From CALGFH01 sp036003705 (lineage in GTDB: Bacteria > Actinomycetota > CALGFH01), in contig DASYSE010000066.1 of NCBI GenBank assembly GCA_036003705.1, forward strand, positions 1 to 64,000: a stretch of DNA of 64,000 bases. Reading direction: 5' to 3'. Positions 16,300 through 23,678 of the stretch are shown here, piece by piece; the first letter of the stretch is position 1, and each line of letters opens with the position of its first letter. Under the pieces are notes generated by a model. That model ran no database searches, was not told where the DNA came from, and was given only the letters and a program-made list of their open reading frames with translations. The position numbers and the translations under genes were made by a program.

Positions 16300-17529
16300 A
16301 TGACCGATCGCCAGACCCGGCCGTTCGCCCTCGACGCCGCCCAGGAGCGGCTGGCCGCCGAGGTCCGGGTCCTGGCCAGGGACGTGCTGGCCCCGCTGGC
16401 CGCGGCCGGCCGGCCCGGCCGGGTCAACCGGCCGCTGGTCAGGGCGCTTGGCGAGCACGGCCTGCTCGCCCGGCTGCTGCCCGCCGACCCGAGCGCTGCT
16501 GACGCGCCGCCTCGGCGCCCCTTGCCGGCGGGGCCGTCGTCGGCGATGGACCTGTGCCTGCTCCGGGAGGCCCTGGCCAGAGAGTCGACCGAGGCCGAGA
16601 CGGCCCTTGCCCTCCAAGGGCTCGGCGCCCATCCGATCGCGGTCGCCGGCAGCCCGGCGGTGCGGCGGCGCTTCCTGCCGGCGGTGGCCGCCGGCCGGTC
16701 GGTGGCAGCGTTCGCCCTGTCCGAGCCGGCGGCCGGGTCGGACGCGGCCGGCCTGCGGCTGCGGGCCGACCGCGACGGGGACGGGTTCCGGCTGACCGGC
16801 GCCAAGGCCTGGATCTCCAACGCCCCCGAGGCCGACGTCTACACCCTGTTCGCCCGCACCACCCAGGGGGTCCGCTCGCGGGGCATCACCGCCTTCGCCG
16901 TCCCCGGCGACGCCCCCGGCCTGCGCGGCGAGCCGGTCGAGCTGCTGGCCCCCCACGCCATCGGGCGGCTGGAGCTGGACGGGGTCGCGGTCGGCCCCGA
17001 CCAGGTCCTCGGCCAGGTCGACCAGGGGTTCGAGCTGGCCATGGGGACCCTGGACCGGTTCCGGCCCAGCGTCGGCGCGTTCGCGGTCGGGATGGCCCAG
17101 GCCGCCCTCGACGCTGCCGTGGCCCACGCCGCCGGCCGGCAGGCGTTCGGCCGGCGGCTGCGCGAGTTCCAGGCCGTCGCCCACGCCCTCGCCGACGCGG
17201 CCACCCGCACCCAGGCGGCCCGGCTGCTGGTCTACGAGGCGGCCAGCCGCTACGACGCCGACCCCGCCGCCCCGGGGGTCAGGCAGGCCGCGGCCATGGC
17301 CAAGCTGTTCGCCACCGAGACCGCTCAGGCCGTGGTCGACCAGGCCGTGCAGGTGCTGGGCGCCCGTGCGCTGGAACGGGGCCACCTGCTGGAGCACCTG
17401 TACCGGGAGGTCCGCGCCCCACGGATCTACGAGGGCACCTCCGAGATCCAGCGTACGGTGATCGCCCGCGAGCTGTTCCGCGCTACCGTTGAGCCGGCCG
17501 ACGGGGGGCGACCGCCTTCGGCTCCTTGA
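16300..17529 (+). CDS. Acyl-CoA dehydrogenase
   Basis: 409 aa, ATG 16300 behind GGGAGGACG. It is an FAD-dependent acyl-CoA dehydrogenase with the usual three domains: N-terminal helices, a middle beta domain with FALSEPAAGSDAAGL and KAWISNAPEADV, and a C-terminal helical domain with the substrate-pocket loop RAPRIYEGTSEIQRTVIAREL. The Glu of YEGTSE matches the catalytic base position of short- and medium-chain members. Residues about 60-80 contain a Pro/Ala-rich loop not typical of the family. It leads an operon with crotonase, RidA and glutaryl-CoA dehydrogenase. The substrate cannot be read from the sequence; a branched, aromatic or amino-substituted acyl-CoA is possible given the RidA neighbour. 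Confidence 0.88.
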   Translation: MTDRQTRPFALDAAQERLAAEVRVLARDVLAPLAAAGRPGRVNRPLVRALGEHGLLARLLPADPSAADAPPRRPLPAGPSSAMDLCLLREALARESTEAETALALQGLGAHPIAVAGSPAVRRRFLPAVAAGRSVAAFALSEPAAGSDAAGLRLRADRDGDGFRLTGAKAWISNAPEADVYTLFARTTQGVRSRGITAFAVPGDAPGLRGEPVELLAPHAIGRLELDGVAVGPDQVLGQVDQGFELAMGTLDRFRPSVGAFAVGMAQAALDAAVAHAAGRQAFGRRLREFQAVAHALADAATRTQAARLLVYEAASRYDADPAAPGVRQAAAMAKLFATETAQAVVDQAVQVLGARALERGHLLEHLYREVRAPRIYEGTSEIQRTVIARELFRATVEPADGGRPPSAP

Positions 17530-17564
17530 GCCCCAGAGCCGGCGACCGGAAAGGAGCCTGCACC

Positions 17565-18392
17565 ATGAGCCCGTTCAAGGGTTCGGCGGGGTTCACGCAG
17601 CGGTGGGAGCATTTCGCCTACCGGGAGGACGGCGGGGTGGCCAGCGTCATCTTCGACCGGCCGGAGCGGCTCAACGCCCTCACCTTCGAGGTCTACGCCG
17701 ACCTGCGCGACCTGCTCGGCGAGCTGCCCGACCGGGACGGGGTGCGGGTCCTGGTCCTGACCGGCAGCGGGCGCGGCTTCTGCTCGGGCGGCGACGTCCG
17801 CGACATCATCGGCGCCCTGCAGGCCATGGGCCCGCGCCAGCTGCTCGACTTCACCCGCATGACCGGCGCCGTCGTCCAGCGGCTGCGGGAGCTGCCCCTG
17901 CCGGTCATCGCCGCGGTCAACGGGGTGGCGGCCGGCGCCGGGGCGGTGATCGCCCTGGCCGCCGATCTCCGGCTGCTGGCCCGGTCGGCCTCCCTGGCCT
18001 TCCTGTTCACCCAGGTCGGGCTGTCGGGTGCGGACATGGGCTGCGCCTACCTGCTGCCCCGGCTGGTCGGGCTGGGCCGGGCGACCGAGCTGCTGTTGCT
18101 CGGGGAGCGGGTCGGCGCCGACCAGGCGGCCGCGCTCGGGCTGGCCAACCGGGTGGTCGACGACCAGGAGCTGCCCGGGGCGACGGCCGAGCTGGCCAGC
18201 CGGCTGGCCGCCGGCCCGGCCCTCGCCTACGCCGCCACCAAGGTGCTGCTCAGCCGCGAGCTGGACCTCCCTCTGGCCGGGGCGCTGGAGCTGGAGGCGG
18301 TCACCCAGGCGCTGCTGCTGAAATCCGAGGACCACGGCGAGTTCTACGCCGCCTTCACCGAAGGCCGCTCCCCCACCTGGAGCGGACGCTGA
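17565..18392 (+). CDS. Enoyl-CoA hydratase/isomerase (crotonase) family protein
   Basis: 275 aa, ATG 17565 with GGAAAGGAG upstream. The crotonase fold is shown by FDRPERLNALTFEVY, the oxyanion-hole segment GSGRGFCSGGDVRDI and AVNGVAAGAGAVIALAADLRL. The usual catalytic Glu block (PExxLGxxPGxGGT) is replaced by FTQVGLSGADMGCAYLLPRLVG, so the protein may not be a classical enoyl-CoA hydratase. This SGAD/SxxDMG form occurs in crotonase subgroups that act on other acyl-CoAs. The stop codon overlaps the ATG of the next gene (TGATG), which implies translational coupling with RidA. The likely role is the hydration or isomerisation step after the dehydrogenase encoded upstream. Confidence 0.85.
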   Translation: MSPFKGSAGFTQRWEHFAYREDGGVASVIFDRPERLNALTFEVYADLRDLLGELPDRDGVRVLVLTGSGRGFCSGGDVRDIIGALQAMGPRQLLDFTRMTGAVVQRLRELPLPVIAAVNGVAAGAGAVIALAADLRLLARSASLAFLFTQVGLSGADMGCAYLLPRLVGLGRATELLLLGERVGADQAAALGLANRVVDDQELPGATAELASRLAAGPALAYAATKVLLSRELDLPLAGALELEAVTQALLLKSEDHGEFYAAFTEGRSPTWSGR

Positions 18393-18985
18393 TGCGGGCG
18401 GGCGCACCGGGAGCGGCAGACCGGAGCGAGGGGCGCGAGCCAGGCCCGCACCGGAGCGAGGGGCGCCAGCCAGGCCCGCACCGGAGCGAGGGGCGCCAGC
18501 CGGGCCCGCACCGGAGCGAGGGGCGCCAGCCAGGCCTGTACCGGAGCGAGGGGCGCCAGCCGGGCCCGCACCGGATCGTGAACCCCGAGGGGCTGGCCCC
18601 GCCGGTCGGGTTCGCCCACGCGGTCGTGGCCGCCCCCGGCCGCACTGTCTACCTCGGCGGGCAGGCCGCCCAGGGGCCGGACGGCCGGATCACCGGGACG
18701 ACCCTGACCGAGCAGTTCGACGTCGCCGCCGGCAACCTGGTCACCGCCCTGGCCGCGGCCGGCGGGGCACCCGAGCACCTGGTGTCGCTGCAGGTGTACA
18801 CCACCGACGCCGCCGCCTACCGGGCCGTGCTGTCCGAGCTGGGCGCCATCTACCGGCGCCACCTGGGCCGCCACTACGTGGCGACGGCCCTGTTCGAGGT
18901 CGCCGGCCTGTTCGACCCGGCGGCCAAGGTCGAGCTGGTCGGGATCGCGGTGGTGCCCGACCAGCACGGAAGGGAGCAGCCATGA
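18392..18985 (+). CDS. RidA (YjgF/YER057c/UK114) family protein with repeat-coded N-terminus
   Basis: 197 aa from ATG 18392. The RidA domain begins near residue 62 (RIVNPEGLAPPVGFAHAVVA) and runs to the end, with GQAAQGPDGRITG and VSLQVYTTDAAAYRAV. RidA proteins deaminate reactive enamine/imine intermediates. Before the domain lie five copies of a 10-residue unit (RSEGRQPGPH-like), encoded by a 30-bp tandem repeat at 18421-18570. The canonical RidA N-terminus would start at GTG 18578 (VNPEGL). Two readings are possible: the repeat is a translated extension, favoured by coupling to the crotonase stop, or it lies in the leader and translation begins at GTG 18578. The stop overlaps the ATG of glutaryl-CoA dehydrogenase. 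RidA within an acyl-CoA operon suggests amino-substituted intermediates. Confidence 0.82.
   Translation: MRAGAPGAADRSEGREPGPHRSEGRQPGPHRSEGRQPGPHRSEGRQPGLYRSEGRQPGPHRIVNPEGLAPPVGFAHAVVAAPGRTVYLGGQAAQGPDGRITGTTLTEQFDVAAGNLVTALAAAGGAPEHLVSLQVYTTDAAAYRAVLSELGAIYRRHLGRHYVATALFEVAGLFDPAAKVELVGIAVVPDQHGREQP
18421..18570 (+). repeat. Five tandem 30-bp repeats at the RidA start
   Basis: Five head-to-tail copies with only a few substitutions, unit CCGGAGCGAGGGGCGCCAGC plus CAGGCCCGCA. The period is a multiple of three, so the reading frame stays open through all copies. Confidence 0.95.
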
Positions 18986-20148
18986 GCGCCCCGAACCCCC
19001 TGGACTTCCTCGACCTCGACCGGCTGCTGTCGGAGGAGGAGCGGCTGATCCGCGACACCACCCGCAGCTTCGTCACCGACCGGGTCCTGCCCGAGGTCGC
19101 CGGCTGGTTCGAACGCGGCGAGCTCCCCCGCGAGCTGGCCAAGGAGCTCGGCGACCTCGGCCTGCTCGGCATGCACCTGGACGGCTACGGCTGCGCCGGC
19201 ACCAACGCGGTCAGCTACGGGCTGGCGTGCCTGGAGCTGGAGGCCGGCGACTCCGGCACCCGCAGCTTCGTCTCGGTCCAGGGATCGCTGGCCATGTACC
19301 CCATCTGGAGGTTCGGCTCGGAGGAGCAGAAGCGGCGCTGGCTGCCGCCGATGGCCGCCGGCGAGGTGATCGGCTGCTTCGGGCTGACCGAGCCCGACTT
19401 CGGCTCCAACCCGGCCGGCATGCGCACCAGCGCTCGCCGCGACGGCGACGACTGGGTGCTCAACGGCACCAAGATGTGGATCACCAACGGCGGCATCGCC
19501 GACCTGGCGGTTGTCTGGGCCCGCAGCGACGACGGCGTGCGCGGCTTCCTGGTCCCCACCGGCACCCCCGGCTTCTCCACCCGCGACATCGGGCGCAAGC
19601 TCAGCCTGCGCGCCTCGATCACCTCCGAGCTGGTGCTGGAGGACTGCCGCCTGCCCGGCGACGCGGTGCTGCCGGAGGTCCGCGGCATGCGCGGCCCCCT
19701 GTCGTGCCTGAACGAGGCCCGCTACGGGATCGTCTGGGGGTCCATGGGGGCGGCCAGGGCCTGCTTCCAGAGCGCGGTCGAGTACGCCACCACCCGCGTC
19801 CAGTTCGACCGTCCCATCGGCGGGTTCCAGCTCACCCAGCAGAAGCTGGCCGACATGCTGGTCGAGCTGTCCAAGGGGACGCTGCTGGCACTGCACCTTG
19901 GCCGCATGAAGGACGAAGGCCGGCTCGTCCCCGAACAGGTCAGCCTGGGCAAGCTCAACAACGTCAGGGAGGCCCTGCAGATCGCCCGCACGGCCAGGAC
20001 CATCCTTGGCGCCAACGGCGTGACCCTCGAGTACCCGGTGATCCGCCACGCCAACAACCTCGAGTCGGTCCTCACCTATGAGGGCACCAGCGAGGTCCAC
20101 AGCCTGATCCTCGGCCAGGCCGTCACCGGCCTGGCCGCCTTCACCTAG
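18982..20148 (+). CDS. gcdH: Glutaryl-CoA dehydrogenase-like acyl-CoA dehydrogenase
   Basis: 388 aa, ATG 18982 overlapping the RidA stop by 4 nt and preceded by AAGGGAGCAGCC. It is closer to glutaryl-CoA dehydrogenase than to other ACADs: FGLTEPDFGSNPAGMRT, KMWITNGGIADLAVVWA, LSCLNEARYGIVWGSMGAA and the C-terminal EGTSEVHSLILGQ are typical GcdH blocks. The catalytic Glu is in YEGTSE. GcdH oxidises and decarboxylates glutaryl-CoA to crotonyl-CoA in lysine, tryptophan and aromatic degradation. In this window a CoA-transferase/aminotransferase/ALDH operon at 35-41 kb could supply glutaryl-CoA from 5-aminovalerate, but that link is inference. The gene ends next to a dispersed repeat. Confidence 0.87.
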   Translation: MSAPNPLDFLDLDRLLSEEERLIRDTTRSFVTDRVLPEVAGWFERGELPRELAKELGDLGLLGMHLDGYGCAGTNAVSYGLACLELEAGDSGTRSFVSVQGSLAMYPIWRFGSEEQKRRWLPPMAAGEVIGCFGLTEPDFGSNPAGMRTSARRDGDDWVLNGTKMWITNGGIADLAVVWARSDDGVRGFLVPTGTPGFSTRDIGRKLSLRASITSELVLEDCRLPGDAVLPEVRGMRGPLSCLNEARYGIVWGSMGAARACFQSAVEYATTRVQFDRPIGGFQLTQQKLADMLVELSKGTLLALHLGRMKDEGRLVPEQVSLGKLNNVREALQIARTARTILGANGVTLEYPVIRHANNLESVLTYEGTSEVHSLILGQAVTGLAAFT

Positions 20149-20158
20149 TCAGCAGCAC

Positions 20159-20280
20159 AGCGGGCATGTACCCGGCGCCGCAGGCGGCGTCGACGCCATC
20201 GGTGCCGCCCTGGAGCTTGCGCGCCGCCAACGCGCTGCCCGCGAGTCCCTCGAACCCGGATGGCTGGCCGCCGGTTCTAG
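20159..20280 (+). repeat. Dispersed about 120-nt element, copy A
   Basis: It aligns end to end with the minus strand of 56327-56447. Shared blocks include GCTTGCGCGCCGCCAACG (here 20215-20232) and TCCCTC[G/A]AACCCGGAT, plus GGCGCCGC near the left end. It fills the space between the convergent gcdH and Rrf2 genes and its last bases form the Rrf2 stop. Read on the minus strand it encodes SGFEGLAGSALAARK, similar to the peptide of copy B. The nature of the element is unknown. Confidence 0.75.
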
Positions 20281-20804
20281 GCCGGGTCGGCGGTGGTGGA
20301 CCGCCCGGCCGGTCGCTTGGAGGGCGGGGGCGGGGTGTGGCCGCCGCTCGACCGCGACACCCAGGCGTCGACATCGGTGGTCAGCTCGCGGACGCTCGGC
20401 GGCAGCGTCCCGGCGACCAGGTCGGCCAGGGTGACCCGTTCCAGCACGCTGCGCAGGCTGACCCGGACCGCGATCCAGACCTCGACCAGGTGGCTGGCGC
20501 TGCCCGAGTACTCGACCAGCTCGGGCCTGGCCCCGCGCACGTTGGCCAGCGGCCCGTCGACCGCCCGGATGATGTCGGCCAGGGTGACCTGGTCGGCCGG
20601 CTCGGCCAGCCAGTAGCCGCCCTCGGCGCCGCGCTGGCTCTGCACGTAGCCGGCGTGGCGTAGGTCGGACAGGATGTTCTCCAGGAACTTGAGCGGGATG
20701 TGCTGGGCCTCGGCGATCCGGTCGCCCTTGACCGGGCCGTGGCCGGCCGCGGCCAGCTCGGCCGCCGCCCGGACGGCGTAGTCCGCCTTGGCTGAGACGT
20801 GCAT
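20277..20804 (-). CDS. Rrf2-family transcriptional regulator
   Basis: 175 aa, ATG 20804. The N-terminal winged helix is typical of Rrf2 (SAKADYAVRAAAELA; IPLKFLENILSDLRHAGYVQSQRG; EGGYWLAEPADQVTLADI). The central region where IscR/NsrR carry three iron-sulfur Cys has none; I see no Cys in the protein. It therefore resembles the cysteine-metabolism repressor CymR more than IscR. The C-terminal about 30 residues are a low-complexity Ser/Thr/Pro tail. It is divergent from the sulfate transporter operon, which fits a sulfur-responsive repressor. Its stop codon lies at the edge of the dispersed repeat. Family call is firm; sulfur regulation is inferred from context. Confidence 0.85.
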   Translation of the reverse strand: MHVSAKADYAVRAAAELAAAGHGPVKGDRIAEAQHIPLKFLENILSDLRHAGYVQSQRGAEGGYWLAEPADQVTLADIIRAVDGPLANVRGARPELVEYSGSASHLVEVWIAVRVSLRSVLERVTLADLVAGTLPPSVRELTTDVDAWVSRSSGGHTPPPPSKRPAGRSTTADPA

Positions 20805-20967
20805 GGCGGCATTCTCGCCGAAGCGCGGGCGGGAGGGAACGACCGGCGAGGATCCGGCTCATTCAATTGACGTAGGCGAGTTCCGATACTTGACGGGGCA
20901 GGCTCGACCAGGCACCGTGGCATTCTCTAGCAACCAAGTAGGAAAAGTGGAAATGATTGGAGGAGCC
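20805..20967. promoter_or_regulatory. Divergent promoter region rrf2 / sulfate transporter
   Basis: This 163-nt gap is markedly less GC-rich than its surroundings (CTCATTCAATTGACG; CGATACTTGACGGGGC; TCTAGCAACCAAGTAGG). Two TTGACG hexamers occur at 20867-20872 and 20890-20895 and may be -35 elements; no convincing -10 at 17 nt is seen. A clear GGAGGAGCC site serves the sulfate-binding gene. A regulator site is expected here but I cannot define it. Confidence 0.45.
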
Positions 20968-21969
20968 ATGACGGTCCGGACCAGGTTCGCCGCCGCGCTG
21001 CTGGTGGCGGGTGCGCTGCTGGCTGCCGGGTGCGGCGGGTCGGGCGGCTCGGGTGGCAGCGACAAGCTGACGCTGGTCGCCTACTCCACGCCCCGTGAGG
21101 CCTACGAGCAGCTGATCCCCGGGTTCCAGAAGACCGACGCCGGCAAGGGCGTCGGGTTCTCCCAGTCCTACGGCTCCTCGGGCGACCAGAGCCGGGCCAT
21201 CCAGAACGGCCTGGCCGCCGACGTGGTCACCCTGGCCCTCGAGCCCGACATGACCAAGCTGGTCGACGCCGGGCTGGTGGCCAAGGAGTGGAACGCCGAC
21301 GACCACAAGGGCATGATCACCAACTCGGTGGTGGTGTTCGTCACCCGCAAGGGCAACCCCAAGAACATCAGGTCCTGGGACGACCTGGTCAAGCCGGGCG
21401 TGGAGGTCATCACCCCCAACCCGTTCACCTCGGGCGGGGCCCGCTGGAACATCATGGCCGCCTACGGCGCCCAGCTGGAGCAGGGCAAGTCGCACGAGCA
21501 GGCCGTTGCCTACCTCGAGCAGCTGTTCCGCAATGTCCCGGTGCAGGACAAGTCGGCCCGTGAGGCGCTGCAGACCTTCATCGGGGGCAAGGGCGACGTG
21601 ATGCTGGCCTACGAGAACGAGGCCATCACCGCCCAGCAGAAGGAGCAGCCGGTCGACTACACGGTGCCCGACAGCACCATCCTGATCGAGAACCCGATCG
21701 CGGTCGTCAGCAAGTCCAGGAACGCCACCGCGGCCAAGGCGTTCGTCGACTACCTGCGCACCGCCGAGGCGCAGCAGATCTTCGCCGACAAGGGCTACCG
21801 CCCGGTGAACCAGCAGGTCGCGGCCACCGCCGGGTTCCCAAGGCCGGCCGGTATGTTCACCATCAAGGACTTGGGTGGTTGGCCGGACGTGACGAAGAAG
21901 TTCTTCGACAAGGAAGCGGGCATCGTGGCCGGCATCGAGCGCAAGGTGGGCGTGTCGATTGGCAGCTAG
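20968..21969 (+). CDS. sbp: Sulfate ABC transporter substrate-binding lipoprotein
   Basis: 333 aa, ATG 20968 with GGAGGAGCC. The signal peptide ends in a lipobox (LLAAGCGG), so it is a lipoprotein anchored outside the membrane. The mature part carries the sulfate-binding family signatures: YSTPREAYEQLIPGF, FSQSYGSSGDQSRAI, GLAADVVTLALEPD, NPFTSGGARWNIMAAYGA, then IENPIAVV and FVDYLRTAEAQQIFADKGYRPV. The Ser/Gly residues of the SYGSSGDQSR loop are expected to bind the oxyanion. It heads the operon sbp-cysT-cysW-cysA and overlaps cysT by 11 nt. The divergent Rrf2 regulator probably controls it. Sulfate versus thiosulfate preference cannot be separated by eye. Confidence 0.92.
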   Translation: MTVRTRFAAALLVAGALLAAGCGGSGGSGGSDKLTLVAYSTPREAYEQLIPGFQKTDAGKGVGFSQSYGSSGDQSRAIQNGLAADVVTLALEPDMTKLVDAGLVAKEWNADDHKGMITNSVVVFVTRKGNPKNIRSWDDLVKPGVEVITPNPFTSGGARWNIMAAYGAQLEQGKSHEQAVAYLEQLFRNVPVQDKSAREALQTFIGGKGDVMLAYENEAITAQQKEQPVDYTVPDSTILIENPIAVVSKSRNATAAKAFVDYLRTAEAQQIFADKGYRPVNQQVAATAGFPRPAGMFTIKDLGGWPDVTKKFFDKEAGIVAGIERKVGVSIGS

Positions 21970-22783
21970 TGCCGTCAGCCGACGGCGGGTCGGGCTCGGG
22001 GTCCACGGTGGCGACGCGCTGCTGCGCGGGACCGTCACCCTGTACCTCAGCCTGATCGTCGTCCTGCCGCTGACGGCGGTGGTGTGGCGGTCCAGCCAGG
22101 ACGGCTGGGCCGCCTTCTGGCGGGCCGCGACCCAGCCCCAGGCCATGGCCGCGCTGCGCCTGACCTTCACCGTGGCCCTGATCGTCGCCGCGGTGAACGT
22201 GGTCATGGGCACGGTGATCGCCTGGGTGCTGGTCCGCGACGAATTCCCGGGCAAGGGGGTGGTCAACGCCCTGATCGACCTGCCCTTCGCGCTGCCGACG
22301 ATCGTGGCCGGCATCACCCTGCTGGCCCTGTACGGCAACTCCAGCCCGGTCGGCATCAACATCGGCTACACCCGACCGGGGGTGGTGCTCGCCCTTGCCT
22401 TCGTCACCCTGCCGTTCGTGGTCCGGTCGGTCCAGCCGGTGCTGATGACCATGGAGCCGGACATGGAGGAGGCGGCCCGCTGCCTGGGCGCCGGTCCCCT
22501 GACCAGCTTCCGGCGGATCGTGCTGCCCACCATCGCCCCGGCCCTGCTGGCCGGCGCCGCCCTCGCCTTCGCCCGGGCGGTCGGCGAGTTCGGCTCGGTG
22601 GTGATCCTGTCCGGCAACATCCCCTACCGGACCGAGGTCGCATCGGTGCACGTGTTCTCGCTGGTCGAGAACGACGACACCGGCGGCGCGGCCGCCGTCT
22701 CGGTGGTGCTGCTGGCCGTCTCGGTGCTGGTGCTGGCCGGCCTCAACCTGATCCAGCGTCGGAGGACGCGCCATGCCGAGTGA
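21959..22783 (+). CDS. cysT: Sulfate ABC transporter permease CysT
   Basis: 274 aa from TTG 21959, the only usable start that keeps the first membrane helix; AAGGTGGG lies about 11 nt upstream. About six membrane segments are visible. The permease coupling signature (EAA loop) is EEAARCLGAGPLTSFRRIVLPTIAP. The FARAVGEFGSVVILSGNIPYRTEV stretch is typical of CysT/CysU. It forms the membrane channel with CysW. It overlaps sbp by 11 nt and cysW by 11 nt. Function is well supported by operon context. Confidence 0.92.
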   Translation: MAASAVSRRRVGLGVHGGDALLRGTVTLYLSLIVVLPLTAVVWRSSQDGWAAFWRAATQPQAMAALRLTFTVALIVAAVNVVMGTVIAWVLVRDEFPGKGVVNALIDLPFALPTIVAGITLLALYGNSSPVGINIGYTRPGVVLALAFVTLPFVVRSVQPVLMTMEPDMEEAARCLGAGPLTSFRRIVLPTIAPALLAGAALAFARAVGEFGSVVILSGNIPYRTEVASVHVFSLVENDDTGGAAAVSVVLLAVSVLVLAGLNLIQRRRTRHAE

Positions 22784-22822
22784 CATCGCCGTCGGAGGAC
22801 GCGCCACGCCGAGTGACACCGC
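22757..22822 (+). repeat. 33-bp tandem duplication of the cysW translation start
   Basis: Unit CGTCGGAGGACGCGCCATGC plus CGAGTGACATCGC, present at 22757-22789 and 22790-22822. The first copy holds the Shine-Dalgarno and ATG of cysW; in the second copy the ATG has become ACG. The period is a multiple of three. Confidence 0.93.
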
Positions 22823-23678
22823 CGCCCGGGTCACGATCGAGCCGCCCGCCGGCTCGCCCCCGCTGGGCGCGGCCACGGCACCGGCCCGCCCGACCCGGCT
22901 GCTGCTGCGGGTGCTGGCCCTCGGCTACCTGGGCGCGGTGCTGCTGGTGCCGGTCGGCGCGGTCATCTGGCGGGCCTTCGGGGACGGCGTCGCCCCGGTG
23001 TGGCAGGCCGTCACCACCCCCGACGCGCTGCACGCCTTCTGGCTGTCGCTGCTGATCGCGGCCATCGCGGTGCCGCTCAACACCCTGTTCGGGGTGGCCT
23101 GCGCGGTGGTGCTGGTCCGCCACCGCTTTCCCGGCCGGCGGCTGCTGGACGCGGTCATCGACCTGCCGTTCGCCATCTCCCCGGTGGTGATCGGGCTCGC
23201 CCTGATCCTGGTCTACGGCCAGGCCGGCTGGATGGGCGGCTGGCTGGCCGAACGCGGCATCCAGGTGATCTTCTCGCTGCCCGGCATGGTGATGGCCACC
23301 GTGTTCGTGTCCCTGCCCTACGTGGTCCGCGAGGTGGCGCCGGTGCTGCGCGAGGTCGGCACCGAACAGGAGGAGGCCGCCTGGACGCTGGGGGCCTCGC
23401 CGCTGCGGTCGTTCCTGCAGGTCACCCTGCCCGCGATCCGTTGGGGGGTCGCCTACGGGGTGGTCCTGACCACCGCGCGGGCGCTCGGCGAGTTCGGTGC
23501 GGTCACGATCGTGTCCGGCCGGCTGGCCGGCCAGACCGAGACCCTCACCCTCTACGTGGAGAACCGCTTCGAGGCCTTCGACCTCACCGGCGCCTACGCC
23601 GCCTCGCTCACCCTCGCCGTGCTCGCTCTGCTCGTCCTACTGGCCATGACAAGGCTCCAACGCAAGGAAGGCCACTGA
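22773..23678 (+). CDS. cysW: Sulfate ABC transporter permease CysW
   Basis: 301 aa, ATG 22773 with CGGAGGACG. The first 11 residues (MPSDIAVGGRA) are repeated as TPSDTAARVTI, owing to the 33-bp duplication. About six membrane helices follow. The EAA-type coupling loop is EEAAWTLGASPLRSFLQVTLPAIRWG, and the family segment ARALGEFGAVTIVSGRLAGQTETL is present. It pairs with CysT. Its stop overlaps the ATG of cysA (TGATG). The N-terminal cytoplasmic extension of about 40 residues is longer than usual and Pro/Ala-rich. Confidence 0.92.
   Translation: MPSDIAVGGRATPSDTAARVTIEPPAGSPPLGAATAPARPTRLLLRVLALGYLGAVLLVPVGAVIWRAFGDGVAPVWQAVTTPDALHAFWLSLLIAAIAVPLNTLFGVACAVVLVRHRFPGRRLLDAVIDLPFAISPVVIGLALILVYGQAGWMGGWLAERGIQVIFSLPGMVMATVFVSLPYVVREVAPVLREVGTEQEEAAWTLGASPLRSFLQVTLPAIRWGVAYGVVLTTARALGEFGAVTIVSGRLAGQTETLTLYVENRFEAFDLTGAYAASLTLAVLALLVLLAMTRLQRKEGH

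Noticed and set aside
18421..18570. Possible CRISPR array
   Set aside because: The 30-bp repeats are contiguous with no unique spacers, and no cas genes are present.
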